From assembly GCF_002295115.1 (NCBI RefSeq), contig NZ_NSFV01000007.1, forward strand, positions 186,001 through 250,000: 64,000 bases of DNA, read 5' to 3'. Source of the DNA: Mesorhizobium sp. WSM4311 (GTDB taxonomy: Bacteria > Pseudomonadota > Alphaproteobacteria > Rhizobiales > Rhizobiaceae). Under the pieces are notes generated by a model. That model had not been told where the DNA came from and searched no databases. It saw only the letters and a list, made by a program, of their open reading frames with translations. Each line of letters starts with the position of its first letter. Within the stretch, counting starts at the first letter, position 1. Below are positions 8,592 to 16,929 of this stretch, in pieces. The translations under genes and the position numbers were made by a program.

Positions 8592-8723
8592 GAAGGCCTC
8601 TGGTTGCTTGCGATTCCGGTCCTTATAAGGGAGGCCAGCCGGGCTGTCGACAAAGCAGGTGCAGGCGTCACAGTGGCGCCGCAAAGCTTCCGCTCAGTCA
8701 GCACCGATCATAAGGGACAGAAA

Positions 8724-9356
8724 ATGCCGTCGACCGAACTGCTCATTGCGTTCTTCGCCACCACGGCGATCTTCGCCTATATCCCCGGTCCGGCCATGCT
8801 TTATGCCGCGGCGCAGACGATGGCGCGCGGGCGATGGTCGGGACTGACGGCGGCACTGGGCATCCATCTCGGCGGTTATGTGCATGTCTTTGCCGCCGCC
8901 GCCGGCCTTTCGGTGCTGTTCCATGCCGTGCCGCCGCTCTACATGGCGGTCAAGCTGATCGGCGCGCTCTACCTGATCTGGCTCGGCATCTCGCTGTTTC
9001 GCAAGCGCGTGGAGGGCGATGTGGCGCTGCCCGCCATCGAGCGGAAATCGGCCCGCCGCGCCTTTTTCGAGAGCATCACCGTCGAGGTGCTCAATCCGAA
9101 AACCGCGATCTTCTTCATGGCGTTCCTGCCGCAGTTCATCGATGTCTCTGCGGCCCTCCCGGTGTGGCTGCAATTCGTGGTGCTAGGCACCATCGTCAAC
9201 CTGATGTTCTCCTCGGCCGACATCGTCTGCGTGTTCCTGGCCGGCCTCGTCATCGGCCGGCTGCGGCGTTCGAGCCGGGCGCAGCGGCTGATGCAGCGGG
9301 CCGGTGGTGCCGTGCTGGTCGGGCTCGGCGTCCACGTTGCCTTGCAGAAGAGCTGA
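8724..9356 (+). CDS. LysE/RhtB family translocator
   Basis: A 210-residue membrane protein with about six hydrophobic segments. The N-terminal FAYIPGPAMLYAA is the family's PGP region, and VLNPKTAIFFMAFLPQF is the second conserved block. Such proteins export amino acids or related small molecules. The ATG at 8724 follows AAGGGACAG. It is embedded between the two arms of the heptose locus but has no obvious link to LPS synthesis; the substrate is unknown. Confidence 0.85.
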   Translation: MPSTELLIAFFATTAIFAYIPGPAMLYAAAQTMARGRWSGLTAALGIHLGGYVHVFAAAAGLSVLFHAVPPLYMAVKLIGALYLIWLGISLFRKRVEGDVALPAIERKSARRAFFESITVEVLNPKTAIFFMAFLPQFIDVSAALPVWLQFVVLGTIVNLMFSSADIVCVFLAGLVIGRLRRSSRAQRLMQRAGGAVLVGLGVHVALQKS

Positions 9357-9470
9357 AGCGGCGCCGCCGTTGCGCCGGTTCGAATTGCGGTATATCGGCA
9401 GGCATGAACGACCGCCAGCCGACACCCCATATGTTTCAGCGACTGTTTTTCCCCGCGCGTTGCCAGTGAT

Positions 9471-10961
9471 ATGATCAAGCACAATCCGCCTTCTCCCGAA
9501 CCCTTGCACCGCGCCATTGCCCGCTTTGGCGGCGTCACCGTGCTGGTGGTCGGCGACCTTATCCTCGACCGCTTCGTCAACGGCGTCATCGAGCGGATTT
9601 CGCCGGAAGCGCCGATCCCCGTGCTGCATGGGCGCGGCGAGACCTCGGCCATGGGCGGCGCCGGCAATGTCGTGGCCAACATCGTCTCGCTTGGCGCGCG
9701 GGCCATTCCGGTTTCGGTGATCGGCACGGACACCGCCGGCGACAGCCTGGTGCGGATGCTCGGCGAGCTTGGCGCCGAGACAGCGGGGCTTTGGCAGCAG
9801 CGCGGCCGCATGACGTCGTCGAAGAGCCGCTTCAGCGCGCTCAACCAGCAGGTGCTGCGCTTCGACGAGGAAGAGATCAAGCCGCTGGACGCGACTGAGC
9901 GGGCAGGGCTGATCCGGCATTTCCGCGCGGCACTGGCGGGGGCCGACATCGTCATCCTGTCCGATTACGGCAAGGGCATCCTGCTCGACGGCGTCGCCGC
10001 CGAACTCATCGCCATCTGCCGCGAGGCGGGCAAGCCGGTGCTGGTCGATCCGAAGGGCCGCGACTATGCGCGCTATGCCGGCGCGACCGCCATCACCCCC
10101 AACCGCAAGGAGCTTGGCGAGGCCGTCGGCCACGCCGTGTTCGCCGATGACGAGATCGTGGCTGCCGCACGCGAACTGATTTCGGCGCATGGTTTCGACT
10201 TCGTCGTCGCCACGCGCAGTGAAAAGGGCATGAGCGTCGTCGGCCCGGTCGAGGCGCGCCATATCGCCACCCAGGCGCGCGAAGTGTTCGATGTCTCTGG
10301 CGCCGGCGACACGGTGATCGCGACGTTCGCGCTGGCGCTCGCATCGGGAGCCGATCCCGTCGCGGCGGCCTCGATCGCCAATGCCGCCGGCGGCGTCGTG
10401 GTCGGAAAACGCGGCACCGCGCGGCTGACGGTCGAGGAGCTGACCGGGGCGCTGTTTCGCTCGCACGGACCGACCGCCCACAAGGATGCCATTCTCGATG
10501 CCGCATCGGCCGCGCGCATGGTGGCGGCCTGGAAGGAAGAGGGCCTGAGCGTCGGCTTCACCAATGGCTGCTTCGATATTCTGCATGCCGGCCATGTCAG
10601 CCTGCTGCACGCGGCGCGCAGCCAGTGCGACCGGCTGGTGCTCGGCCTCAACAGCGATGCTTCGGTGCGGCGGCTGAAAGGGCCGGGCCGTCCTGTCAAC
10701 GACCAGCACGACCGCGCCTGCGTGCTCGCGGCCCTTGCCTCGGTCGATGCCGTCGTTGTCTTCGAGGAGGATACGCCGCTGGCGCTGATCGAGGCGCTAC
10801 TGCCCGACATCCTGGTCAAGGGCGCGGACTATACGATCGACACCGTGGTCGGCGCCGACGTGGTGCAGAAGGCCGGCGGGCGCGTCGTGCTGGTCGATCT
10901 CGTCGCCGGCAAGAGCACCACCGGCACCATCGGCAAATTGCGCGCCGGCTCTACAAGCTGA
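9471..10961 (+). CDS. hldE: Bifunctional heptose 7-phosphate kinase / heptose 1-phosphate adenylyltransferase
   Basis: A 496-residue two-domain enzyme of ADP-heptose synthesis. Residues ~15-330 are a PfkB/ribokinase-type kinase with GGAGNVVANI and the DVSGAGDTVIATF signature; residues ~355-496 are a nucleotidyltransferase with TNGCFDILHAGH (HxGH) and GLNSDASVRRLKG. The fused arrangement is the usual HldE form. It heads the plus-strand hldE-gmhA-gmhB operon, with gmhA starting 7 bases after the stop. Confidence 0.95.
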   Translation: MIKHNPPSPEPLHRAIARFGGVTVLVVGDLILDRFVNGVIERISPEAPIPVLHGRGETSAMGGAGNVVANIVSLGARAIPVSVIGTDTAGDSLVRMLGELGAETAGLWQQRGRMTSSKSRFSALNQQVLRFDEEEIKPLDATERAGLIRHFRAALAGADIVILSDYGKGILLDGVAAELIAICREAGKPVLVDPKGRDYARYAGATAITPNRKELGEAVGHAVFADDEIVAAARELISAHGFDFVVATRSEKGMSVVGPVEARHIATQAREVFDVSGAGDTVIATFALALASGADPVAAASIANAAGGVVVGKRGTARLTVEELTGALFRSHGPTAHKDAILDAASAARMVAAWKEEGLSVGFTNGCFDILHAGHVSLLHAARSQCDRLVLGLNSDASVRRLKGPGRPVNDQHDRACVLAALASVDAVVVFEEDTPLALIEALLPDILVKGADYTIDTVVGADVVQKAGGRVVLVDLVAGKSTTGTIGKLRAGSTS

Positions 10962-10968
10962 GGTTTTG

Positions 10969-11541
10969 ATGTCTGAACTGAACGACTATCTGGTCCGCTC
11001 GGCGGCCGCGATCACGGCGATGGTCAAGCGTGACCTGACCGGCGAGATGGAACGGGCGGCGAGCGCCGTGGTGACGGCACTTTCATCGGGCAAGGCCTTG
11101 CTGATCGCCGGCAATGGCGGTTCGGCGAGCGACGCCATCCACATAGCCGGCGAATTGGTCGGCCGCTTCCTGAAGGAGCGCAAGGCCTACAATGTCATCG
11201 CGCTGCCGGCCAATGCGGCGGTGCTGACGGCCTGGGGCAATGATTACGGCTTCGACACGGTGTTCTCGCGCCAGGTCGAGGCGCATGGCACGGTCGGAGG
11301 CGTGCTTCTGGCGATCTCGACCAGCGGCAATTCGCCGAGCATCCTGGCCGCCGCCGAACAGGCGCGGATGATGGACATGACGGTGATCGGCCTGACCGGC
11401 GACACCGGCGGCAAACTCAAGCCGCTGTGCGACATCCTGCTCAACGTGCCCTCGACCTCTACGCCGATCATCCAGCAGGGGCATCTGTGCCTCTACCATC
11501 ACCTCTGCGAAGTGGTCGAAGCGCGTCTCAGCAATGGCTGA
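10969..11541 (+). CDS. gmhA: Sedoheptulose 7-phosphate isomerase
   Basis: A 190-residue SIS-domain enzyme that makes D-glycero-D-manno-heptose 7-phosphate, the first step toward ADP-heptose. The family signatures are GNGGSASDAIHIAGELVGRF, SRQVEAHG, ISTSGNSPS and the C-terminal TPIIQQGHLCLYHHLCE. The ATG at 10969 is used; an in-frame TTG directly before it is too close to the GAGG ribosome site. Its end overlaps the gmhB start by eight bases. Confidence 0.95.
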   Translation: MSELNDYLVRSAAAITAMVKRDLTGEMERAASAVVTALSSGKALLIAGNGGSASDAIHIAGELVGRFLKERKAYNVIALPANAAVLTAWGNDYGFDTVFSRQVEAHGTVGGVLLAISTSGNSPSILAAAEQARMMDMTVIGLTGDTGGKLKPLCDILLNVPSTSTPIIQQGHLCLYHHLCEVVEARLSNG

Positions 11542-12187
11542 CAGGACGGCGCCGCCACATCCGCTGACCGAGCCGGGCGTGTGGATCGAGCGCATTGGAA
11601 ACCGGGTTTTCCCGCCGCACCTGCCGGCGCTGTTCCTCGACCGCGACGGCACCATCAACGTCGATACCGATTATCCCAGCGACCCGGCCGAGATAGAGCT
11701 CAGGCCGCAGATGCTGCCGGCGATCGCAGCCGCCAACCGGGCGGGAATCCCGGTTGTGGTGGTCACCAACCAGTCCGGCATCGCGCGCGGCTATTTCGGC
11801 TGGAGCGCCTTTGCGGCGGTGAACGGCCGCGTGCTCGAGCTGTTGGGCGAGGAGGGCGTGTTCGTCGACATGGTGATTGCCTGCGCCTACCACGAGGCCG
11901 GCGTCGGACCACTCGCCATCCCCGATCATCCGATGCGCAAGCCCAATCCAGGCATGCTGGTCGATGTGGGCAAACGCCTTGCTCTCGATCTCCAGCGCTC
12001 GCTGATCGTCGGCGACAAGCTTGCCGACATGCAGGCGGGAAAGCGCGCCGGTCTGGCACTGGGCTGGCTGGTCGACGGCGAGGCTGCGGTCCAGCCCGGC
12101 TTCGCCATTCGGCCCCTGCGGGGCAGCAGCGACCTTGGTGAGTTGCTCGCCGCCGTTGAAGCGCTCGGCCGGGACAACCGTTCCTGA
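11534..12187 (+). CDS. gmhB: D-glycero-D-manno-heptose 1,7-bisphosphate 7-phosphatase
   Basis: A 217-residue HAD phosphatase. Motif I is FLDRDGT (Asp36, Asp38), motif II is in VVVTNQSGIARGYF, and the cap-less GmhB loop reads CAYHEAG...PDHPMRKPNPGM, followed by VGDKLADMQAGKRAG. It overlaps gmhA by eight bases and completes the ADP-heptose pathway. The loop keeps one Cys and a His but lacks the two downstream Cys residues that bind zinc in the E. coli enzyme, so zinc binding is altered or absent. Confidence 0.9.
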   Translation: MADRTAPPHPLTEPGVWIERIGNRVFPPHLPALFLDRDGTINVDTDYPSDPAEIELRPQMLPAIAAANRAGIPVVVVTNQSGIARGYFGWSAFAAVNGRVLELLGEEGVFVDMVIACAYHEAGVGPLAIPDHPMRKPNPGMLVDVGKRLALDLQRSLIVGDKLADMQAGKRAGLALGWLVDGEAAVQPGFAIRPLRGSSDLGELLAAVEALGRDNRS

Positions 12188-12202
12188 TCCCGGCCTGACG
12201 GC

Positions 12203-12997
12203 TCACGCAGGATCGTTGCGTTCCGAGGCTTCGTAGAGCTTTGCCTCGGTGGCGAAGGAATAGATCATCACCGACATCGAGTAGACGAAGCCGTGCCGGC
12301 CGCACAGGAAATAGCGCTTGGCCAGGTAGAATTTCAGGAAGTTGCCGAGCGGCGACAACACCAGCCGCACAAGGCCGGGCTTCTTGCCCTTCTCGACCAG
12401 CGTGACGGCCTTGAGGCTGGAATAGGCGTTGGCCCGGGCGAGACCTTCCTCGATCGATATTTCACGGCGATGCAGCAGGACGCCCTCTTCGATCGTGCCG
12501 GTCTCGCCCGGCACGTGGAAGGCTTCGTGCACCCGCGCGGTGAGATCGATGGTGGCGCCCTCCCGACGGAAAAGCCGCATCAGCCTGTTGTGCAGCACCC
12601 AGCGATGCGCATAGCCATAGCCCTTCAGCCAATCGCGGCGACGGATGTACCAGCCGCGGATCTTGCCATCGGCGGCCTCCGTGATGGCCACGATCGACTG
12701 CCGCAACTGGTCGTCGACGCGCTCGTCCGGGTCGATCGAAAGGCACCAGGGCTGGGTCGCGTGGTCGAGCGAGAATTGCCGCTGGCGGGGAAAACCCGGC
12801 CAGTCATTGTGCAGCAGCGTTATCGGGTAGCCCTTGGCGATATAGCTTTTGACGCATTCGATGGTGCCATCAGTAGAACCGGAATCGACGATGATGATCT
12901 CGGAGCAGAAGTCGATGCTTTCCAGGCACGGGCCGATCATGTCGGCCTCGTTCACGCAGATGATAAGCGCCGAGACCGGGCTTGCAAATCGAGTCAT
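12203..12997 (-). CDS. GT2 glycosyltransferase, WaaE/KdtX-like
   Basis: A 264-residue family 2 glycosyltransferase. It has the N-terminal ALIICVNEADMIGPCLESI, the DSGSTDGT nucleotide site, DWPGFPRQRQ and the acidic SIDPDERVDDQLR, as in WaaE/KdtX enzymes that decorate the LPS inner core. The start at 12997 has the strong site GGGAGGGGG. It is convergent with gmhB with only 15 bases between stops. A role in extending the heptose core is inferred from family and location. Confidence 0.82.
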   Translation of the reverse strand: MTRFASPVSALIICVNEADMIGPCLESIDFCSEIIIVDSGSTDGTIECVKSYIAKGYPITLLHNDWPGFPRQRQFSLDHATQPWCLSIDPDERVDDQLRQSIVAITEAADGKIRGWYIRRRDWLKGYGYAHRWVLHNRLMRLFRREGATIDLTARVHEAFHVPGETGTIEEGVLLHRREISIEEGLARANAYSSLKAVTLVEKGKKPGLVRLVLSPLGNFLKFYLAKRYFLCGRHGFVYSMSVMIYSFATEAKLYEASERNDPA

Positions 12998-13060
12998 GGT
13001 CCCCCTCCCATGGCGGGCCGCCCCCAGAGCAACGCTGCTATCGCCATCTGTACCCAAGCA

Positions 13061-13103
13061 AATCCGCACGGAAAACCGTTACACACTTTTCCTGGAATCG
13101 CTT
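13061..13103. repeat. Dispersed ~45-bp repeat, copy A
   Basis: This element (core CGGAAAACCGTTACACAC, then TTTTCCTGGAAT) is nearly identical to 47866-47910. It lies in the 246-bp gap between the GT2 and Lrp genes, which otherwise shows nothing recognisable. It looks like a member of a dispersed Mesorhizobium intergenic family. Confidence 0.7.
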
Positions 13104-13243
13104 GAGAAACCAATTAGCGGTCAGCCAAGCGACGAAGTCCGGCAGAGCCGTCCAGCCTTGTACATCAGCGTCTGTCGAATACCAACGCGGCGCCGGTGTG
13201 GCGAAGGCCAGGAATTCGCCAGCGCACAGGCGCTCGCCTCGCC

Positions 13244-13723
13244 TCAGGGGCGTTCGAAGGAAACCAGGCCCTCATCCTTGACCCGGCGTATGGTGAGAGC
13301 GGTGCGCACCGTGTCGACATTCGGCGTCGAGGTCAGCTCCTCGATGACGAAGGTCTGGAAGGCGCCGAGGTCGCTTGCCACGCAGTGCAGCAGGAAATCG
13401 GATTCGCCCGAGACCATCCAGGCATCGCGCACGATCGGCCAGCCGCGCGTGCGCTCGGCGAAGGTGCGCAGTTCGGCATCGGCCTGGTGATGCAGGCCGA
13501 CCAGACAGAAGGCGACGACATCGAGGCCGAGCGCCGGGGCATTGAGCAGCGCGCGGTAGCCGCGGATGATGCCGGCCTCCTCCAGCCGCTTGACCCGGCG
13601 CAGGCAGGGCGGGGCCGAAATGCCGACGCGGTTCGACAGCTCGACATTGGTCATGCGTCCATCCGCCTGCAGCTCGCGCAGGATCTTCCAGTCGATGGCG
13701 TCGAGGTCGGCTTTCAGCGGCAT
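13244..13723 (-). CDS. Lrp/AsnC family regulator
   Basis: A 159-residue protein with an N-terminal winged helix (LDAIDWKILRELQADGRMTN, then the recognition helix around SNRVGISAPPCLRRVKRLEE) and a C-terminal RAM ligand domain (ALGLDVVAFCLVGL onward). The ATG at 13723 matches the usual N terminus; the upstream Met adds seven residues. It is divergent from trxB across 247 bases that include AT-rich tracts near 13750-13790, where an Lrp protein could bind. Target and ligand are unknown. Confidence 0.88.
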   Translation of the reverse strand: MPLKADLDAIDWKILRELQADGRMTNVELSNRVGISAPPCLRRVKRLEEAGIIRGYRALLNAPALGLDVVAFCLVGLHHQADAELRTFAERTRGWPIVRDAWMVSGESDFLLHCVASDLGAFQTFVIEELTSTPNVDTVRTALTIRRVKDEGLVSFERP

Positions 13724-13970
13724 GGCGGTCTCAGCTCGGCGCAAGAATCTTTCGCGATTTTGTAATTAAACGACTTTTGTGTCGGCGCCAGCCCTCATCA
13801 ACGCGATTTTTGAATGGTAACGAAAGCGGCAATGGCGCGAATAAGCGCTTTGGGCCGAAGCTTTCCGGGGACGACGGCCCGTTCGTCTTGCTGGCGTGGT
13901 TGGCAACCCTTACATTGAGCGCGAATTCCACGTCTTTTTCCAAGGCATCGTCCGCCCGCAGAGGTTTTAG

Positions 13971-14945
13971 ATGACCACCAAGCACGCGCCCGTTCTCATC
14001 ATCGGTTCCGGCCCCGCAGGCTATACGGCGGCGGTCTATGCCGCGCGCGCCATGCTGAAGCCGATGCTGGTCGCCGGCCTGCAGCAAGGCGGCCAGCTGA
14101 TGATCACCACCGATGTCGAAAACTATCCCGGCTTCGCCGATCCCATCCAGGGACCGTGGCTGATGGAACAGATGCTGAAGCAGGCAGAGCATGTCGGCAC
14201 CGACATCATCAACGACATCATCACCGAGGTAGACCTCAACGTGCGGCCGTTTCGCGCCAAGGGCGATTCCGGCACCACCTACACCGCCGACGCGCTGATC
14301 ATCGCAACCGGCGCGCAGGCCAAGTGGCTGGGCATTCCGACCGAGCAGGATTTCATGGGCTTCGGTGTCTCGGCCTGCGCCACCTGTGACGGCTTCTTCT
14401 ATCGCGGCAAGGATGTCGCGGTGGTCGGCGGCGGCAATTCGGCGGTGGAAGAGGCGCTCTATCTGTCGAACCTCGCCAAGAGCGTCACGGTCATCCATCG
14501 GCGCAGCGACTTCCGCGCCGAGCGCATCCTGCGCGAGCGGCTGCTGCAGAAGGACAATGTCCGCGTCATCTGGGACACGGTGGTCGACGAGATCACCGGC
14601 CGCCCCGGCAAGGCGCCGCTGCCACCGTCAGTCGAAGGGCTGAAGCTCAAGCATGCGGTGACCGGTGCCGAAACCCACCTCAAGGTCGACGGTGTGTTCG
14701 TGGCGATCGGCCATGCGCCGGCGGTCGAGCTGTTTGTCGGCAAGCTGAAGCAGAAGCCGAACGGTTACTTGTGGACGGCGCCGAATTCGACCCGCACCGA
14801 CGTGCCCGGTGTGTTCGCGGCCGGCGACGTGACCGACGATGTCTACCGCCAGGCGGTGACGGCGGCGGGGCTCGGCTGCATGGCGGCACTCGAAGCGGAA
14901 AAGTATCTCGCCGGCATCGAGGTGCACCGCGAAGCAGCCGAATAA
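13971..14945 (+). CDS. trxB: Thioredoxin reductase
   Basis: A 324-residue NADPH-dependent flavoenzyme that reduces thioredoxin. It has the FAD motif GSGPAG (12-17), the redox-active CATC (136-139), the NADPH motif GGGNSAVEEA and the C-terminal GVFAAGDVTDDVYRQA. The start is the normal MTTKHAPVLIIG. It is followed by lsrB 90 bases later on the same strand, an arrangement shared with other rhizobia. Confidence 0.96.
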   Translation: MTTKHAPVLIIGSGPAGYTAAVYAARAMLKPMLVAGLQQGGQLMITTDVENYPGFADPIQGPWLMEQMLKQAEHVGTDIINDIITEVDLNVRPFRAKGDSGTTYTADALIIATGAQAKWLGIPTEQDFMGFGVSACATCDGFFYRGKDVAVVGGGNSAVEEALYLSNLAKSVTVIHRRSDFRAERILRERLLQKDNVRVIWDTVVDEITGRPGKAPLPPSVEGLKLKHAVTGAETHLKVDGVFVAIGHAPAVELFVGKLKQKPNGYLWTAPNSTRTDVPGVFAAGDVTDDVYRQAVTAAGLGCMAALEAEKYLAGIEVHREAAE

Positions 14946-15035
14946 CGGCCGCTTTAAACTGTTAAAAAAACGGCTTAGAAACGCCGTGTAAAAGCCTGAT
15001 TTTTCATTCAGACGCCAAACAGAACGAGGGGAATC

Positions 15036-15932
15036 ATGGCGTTGGACTGGGACAAGCTACGCGTGTTTCACGCTGCGGCGGAAGCGGGGTCGTTTACGCA
15101 CGCGGCCGAGACATTGCACCTGTCGCAATCGGCGATCTCGCGGCAGGTCAGTGCGCTCGAGCACGATGTCGGCGTGCCGCTGTTCAACCGCCATGCGCGC
15201 GGCCTGGTGTTGACCGAACAAGGCGAGATGCTGTTTCGCACGGCGCATGACGTGCTGATGAAGCTCGAGACCATCAAGTCGCGCCTGACCGAGACCAAGG
15301 ACCGGCCCTCCGGCGTGCTTCGCGTCACGACAACGGTTGGCCTCGGCGCCGGCTGGCTGACCGAACGGGTGCAGGAGTTCATCGAGCTTTATCCGGAAGT
15401 CAGCCTGCAGCTGATCCTCGCCAATGAGGAGCTCGACCTCACCATGCGCCAGGCCGATTGCGCCATCCGGCTGCGCCAGCCCCAGCAGCCGGACCTGATC
15501 CAGCGCCGCCTGTTCACCGTGCATTTCCACCTCTATGCGGCACCCTCCTATGTCGCCAAGCATGGCAAGCCAGCCTCGGTCGCGGAGCTCAGAAACCATC
15601 GCATCGTCACCTTCGGCCTGCCGGTGCCGTCGCATCTGTCGGAGTTGAACTGGCTGGAGACGGTCGGCGATTTCGAGGGCGGCCAACGTGTGCCGTCGCT
15701 GCAGATCAACGACATCTTGTCGATCAAGCGCGCCGTGCAGGGCGGCGCAGGCATCGCCATGCTGCCCGATTATGTGATCAACAAGGACTCCGGCCTGGTG
15801 CAGCTTTTGCCGGAAACCGAGGTGCCGTCCTTCGACACCTATTTCGCCTATCCCGACGCGATGAAGAACCAGGCCAAGCTGCACGTGTTCCGCGATTTCA
15901 TTATCGCCAAAGCGCGCAGTTGGTCATTCTAG
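15036..15932 (+). CDS. lsrB: LysR-type regulator LsrB/VtlR
   Basis: A 298-residue LysR regulator whose N terminus (MALDWDKLRVFHAAAEAGSF and SQSAISRQVSALE) closely matches LsrB of Sinorhizobium and VtlR of Brucella, regulators tied to oxidative stress, symbiosis or virulence and to AbcR small RNAs. Location right after trxB supports the assignment. The effector domain runs from about residue 95 to the end. Only one cysteine (Cys142) occurs in the whole protein, so an internal disulfide switch is impossible here. Confidence 0.85.
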   Translation: MALDWDKLRVFHAAAEAGSFTHAAETLHLSQSAISRQVSALEHDVGVPLFNRHARGLVLTEQGEMLFRTAHDVLMKLETIKSRLTETKDRPSGVLRVTTTVGLGAGWLTERVQEFIELYPEVSLQLILANEELDLTMRQADCAIRLRQPQQPDLIQRRLFTVHFHLYAAPSYVAKHGKPASVAELRNHRIVTFGLPVPSHLSELNWLETVGDFEGGQRVPSLQINDILSIKRAVQGGAGIAMLPDYVINKDSGLVQLLPETEVPSFDTYFAYPDAMKNQAKLHVFRDFIIAKARSWSF

Positions 15933-16463
15933 CCCTAGCGGACGATCGGCAGCACTGGTGATCTGTTCGCCCCGCCAGGGCGTCAGGCGCGGCAGCCAGC
16001 CGGGGACGTTGCGTCGATAGGTTTCATAGTCGGCGCCGTAGCGGCGGGCGAGCGTCGGCTCCTCGTAGAATTTGACGAAGGAGCTCATGACAACAGCGCA
16101 GATGACGGCATAGCCGACAAGCGTCCAGCTCGAGAACAGCAGCGCCTGGCCGAGGATGATCGACAGCACGGCGACATACATGGGGTTGCGGACATGGCGG
16201 TAGATGCCGCCGATCACGAGCTTCTCCGTCGGCGCGACCGGGGCCGGCGTGCCCAGCCCCTCGAGCGCGAAGCTGGCGAAAGCATGCAGCAGAACAGCAG
16301 CCGCGGCGACGATGAGGACGCCGCCGGCAGGAACAAAGCCCGGCATGGTGGACCACGGCAGGCGATAATGATCGCTGAGCAGCCAGGGAACCAGCCCGGC
16401 GACCACGCCGGGTGCCGCGATGAAGAAGGCCGTGCTGCCGGCGATCGCCGAAAACGTCCGCAT
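15924..16463 (-). CDS. Isoprenylcysteine methyltransferase-like membrane protein
   Basis: A 179-residue protein with four or five hydrophobic segments and the conserved IYRHVRNPMYVAVLS motif plus EEPTLARRYGADYETYRRNVPGWLPR near the C terminus, as in the ICMT/PEMT family of membrane SAM-dependent methyltransferases. Bacterial members methylate phospholipids or unknown targets. Its 3' end overlaps the lsrB 3' end by nine bases. Substrate unknown. Confidence 0.8.
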   Translation of the reverse strand: MRTFSAIAGSTAFFIAAPGVVAGLVPWLLSDHYRLPWSTMPGFVPAGGVLIVAAAAVLLHAFASFALEGLGTPAPVAPTEKLVIGGIYRHVRNPMYVAVLSIILGQALLFSSWTLVGYAVICAVVMSSFVKFYEEPTLARRYGADYETYRRNVPGWLPRLTPWRGEQITSAADRPLGLE

Positions 16464-16718
16464 TGGCTGCTTTCTCTCCGATTGCCTCAGAAATGAACGT
16501 CTGCTGCCTGCTTCGACATCATTGCGTAATTTTGGTGGTTTGGGGCGAAAACCGGTCGCGATTCACGCTTCTGTAGTGACGATTGCGTGGTTGAGCGCCC
16601 CATTTTTGACGATTCTGCTGGTCCTATTGGCTCGTGGAATGGGTTGGACCACAGCCTATGTCTTTTTGCATGCGTGTGTTGCAAAATAGATGCTTGTTTC
16701 TTGGGCATGTTGAGCACA
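16464..16718. other. Non-coding stretch, no gene seen
   Basis: No open frame here has family character, and base composition is lower in GC than the neighbours. The right end leads into a TATATA -10-like box (16719-16724) for the small RNA candidate that follows; a TTGTTT (16694-16699) is a weak -35 candidate. LysR-type sites could also lie here, given lsrB nearby. Confidence 0.5.
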
Positions 16719-16730
16719 TATATAGATCAT

Positions 16731-16843
16731 CTCCTGGGCGCGTTCTCCTCCCATTAGCGCCCTCGAGTGTTCCCCTCTGGAGGTTAGCCTTAACAGGCAC
16801 TTCCAATCAAACTCAGCCGGATCTTCACTGATCCGGCTTTTTT
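16731..16843 (+). ncRNA. AbcR-like (alpha-r15) trans-acting sRNA candidate
   Basis: A TATATA box at 16719-16724 precedes about 113 bases that end in a strong terminator. The 5' part folds as GGGCGC (16736-16741) pairing with GCGCCC (16757-16762), exposing a loop with TCTCCTCCC, an anti-Shine-Dalgarno sequence; a second CU-rich run TTCCCCTC follows. This layout, the length and the position near lsrB match AbcR small RNAs of Rhizobiales, which repress ABC transporter mRNAs. No homology search was possible, so the family call is inference. Confidence 0.62.
16815..16843 (+). terminator. Intrinsic terminator of the sRNA candidate
   Basis: Perfect 9-bp stem AGCCGGATC/GATCCGGCT with a six-base loop, then six T residues. 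No coding gene precedes it on this strand, which is the main reason to infer an RNA gene. Confidence 0.92.
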
Positions 16844-16900
16844 GTTGCCCGGACCCTGCCGGGATGGCTGGGAATTCCACGAGAATTGCCGCGTAACAGT

Positions 16901-16925
16901 GTCATGTAACCTCTGGTAACATGAC
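16901..16925. promoter_or_regulatory. Palindrome, possible operator
   Basis: GTCATGTAACC and GGTAACATGAC are complementary except at one position and are separated by three bases. The 25-bp size suits a dimeric regulator, or a short hairpin. It lies between the sRNA terminator and the next RNA-like element. Confidence 0.45.
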
Positions 16926-16929
16926 AACG

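Noticed and set aside
16487..16717. Short frames upstream of the sRNA candidate
   Set aside because: No ribosome site and no family character; they overlap the promoter of the RNA candidate.
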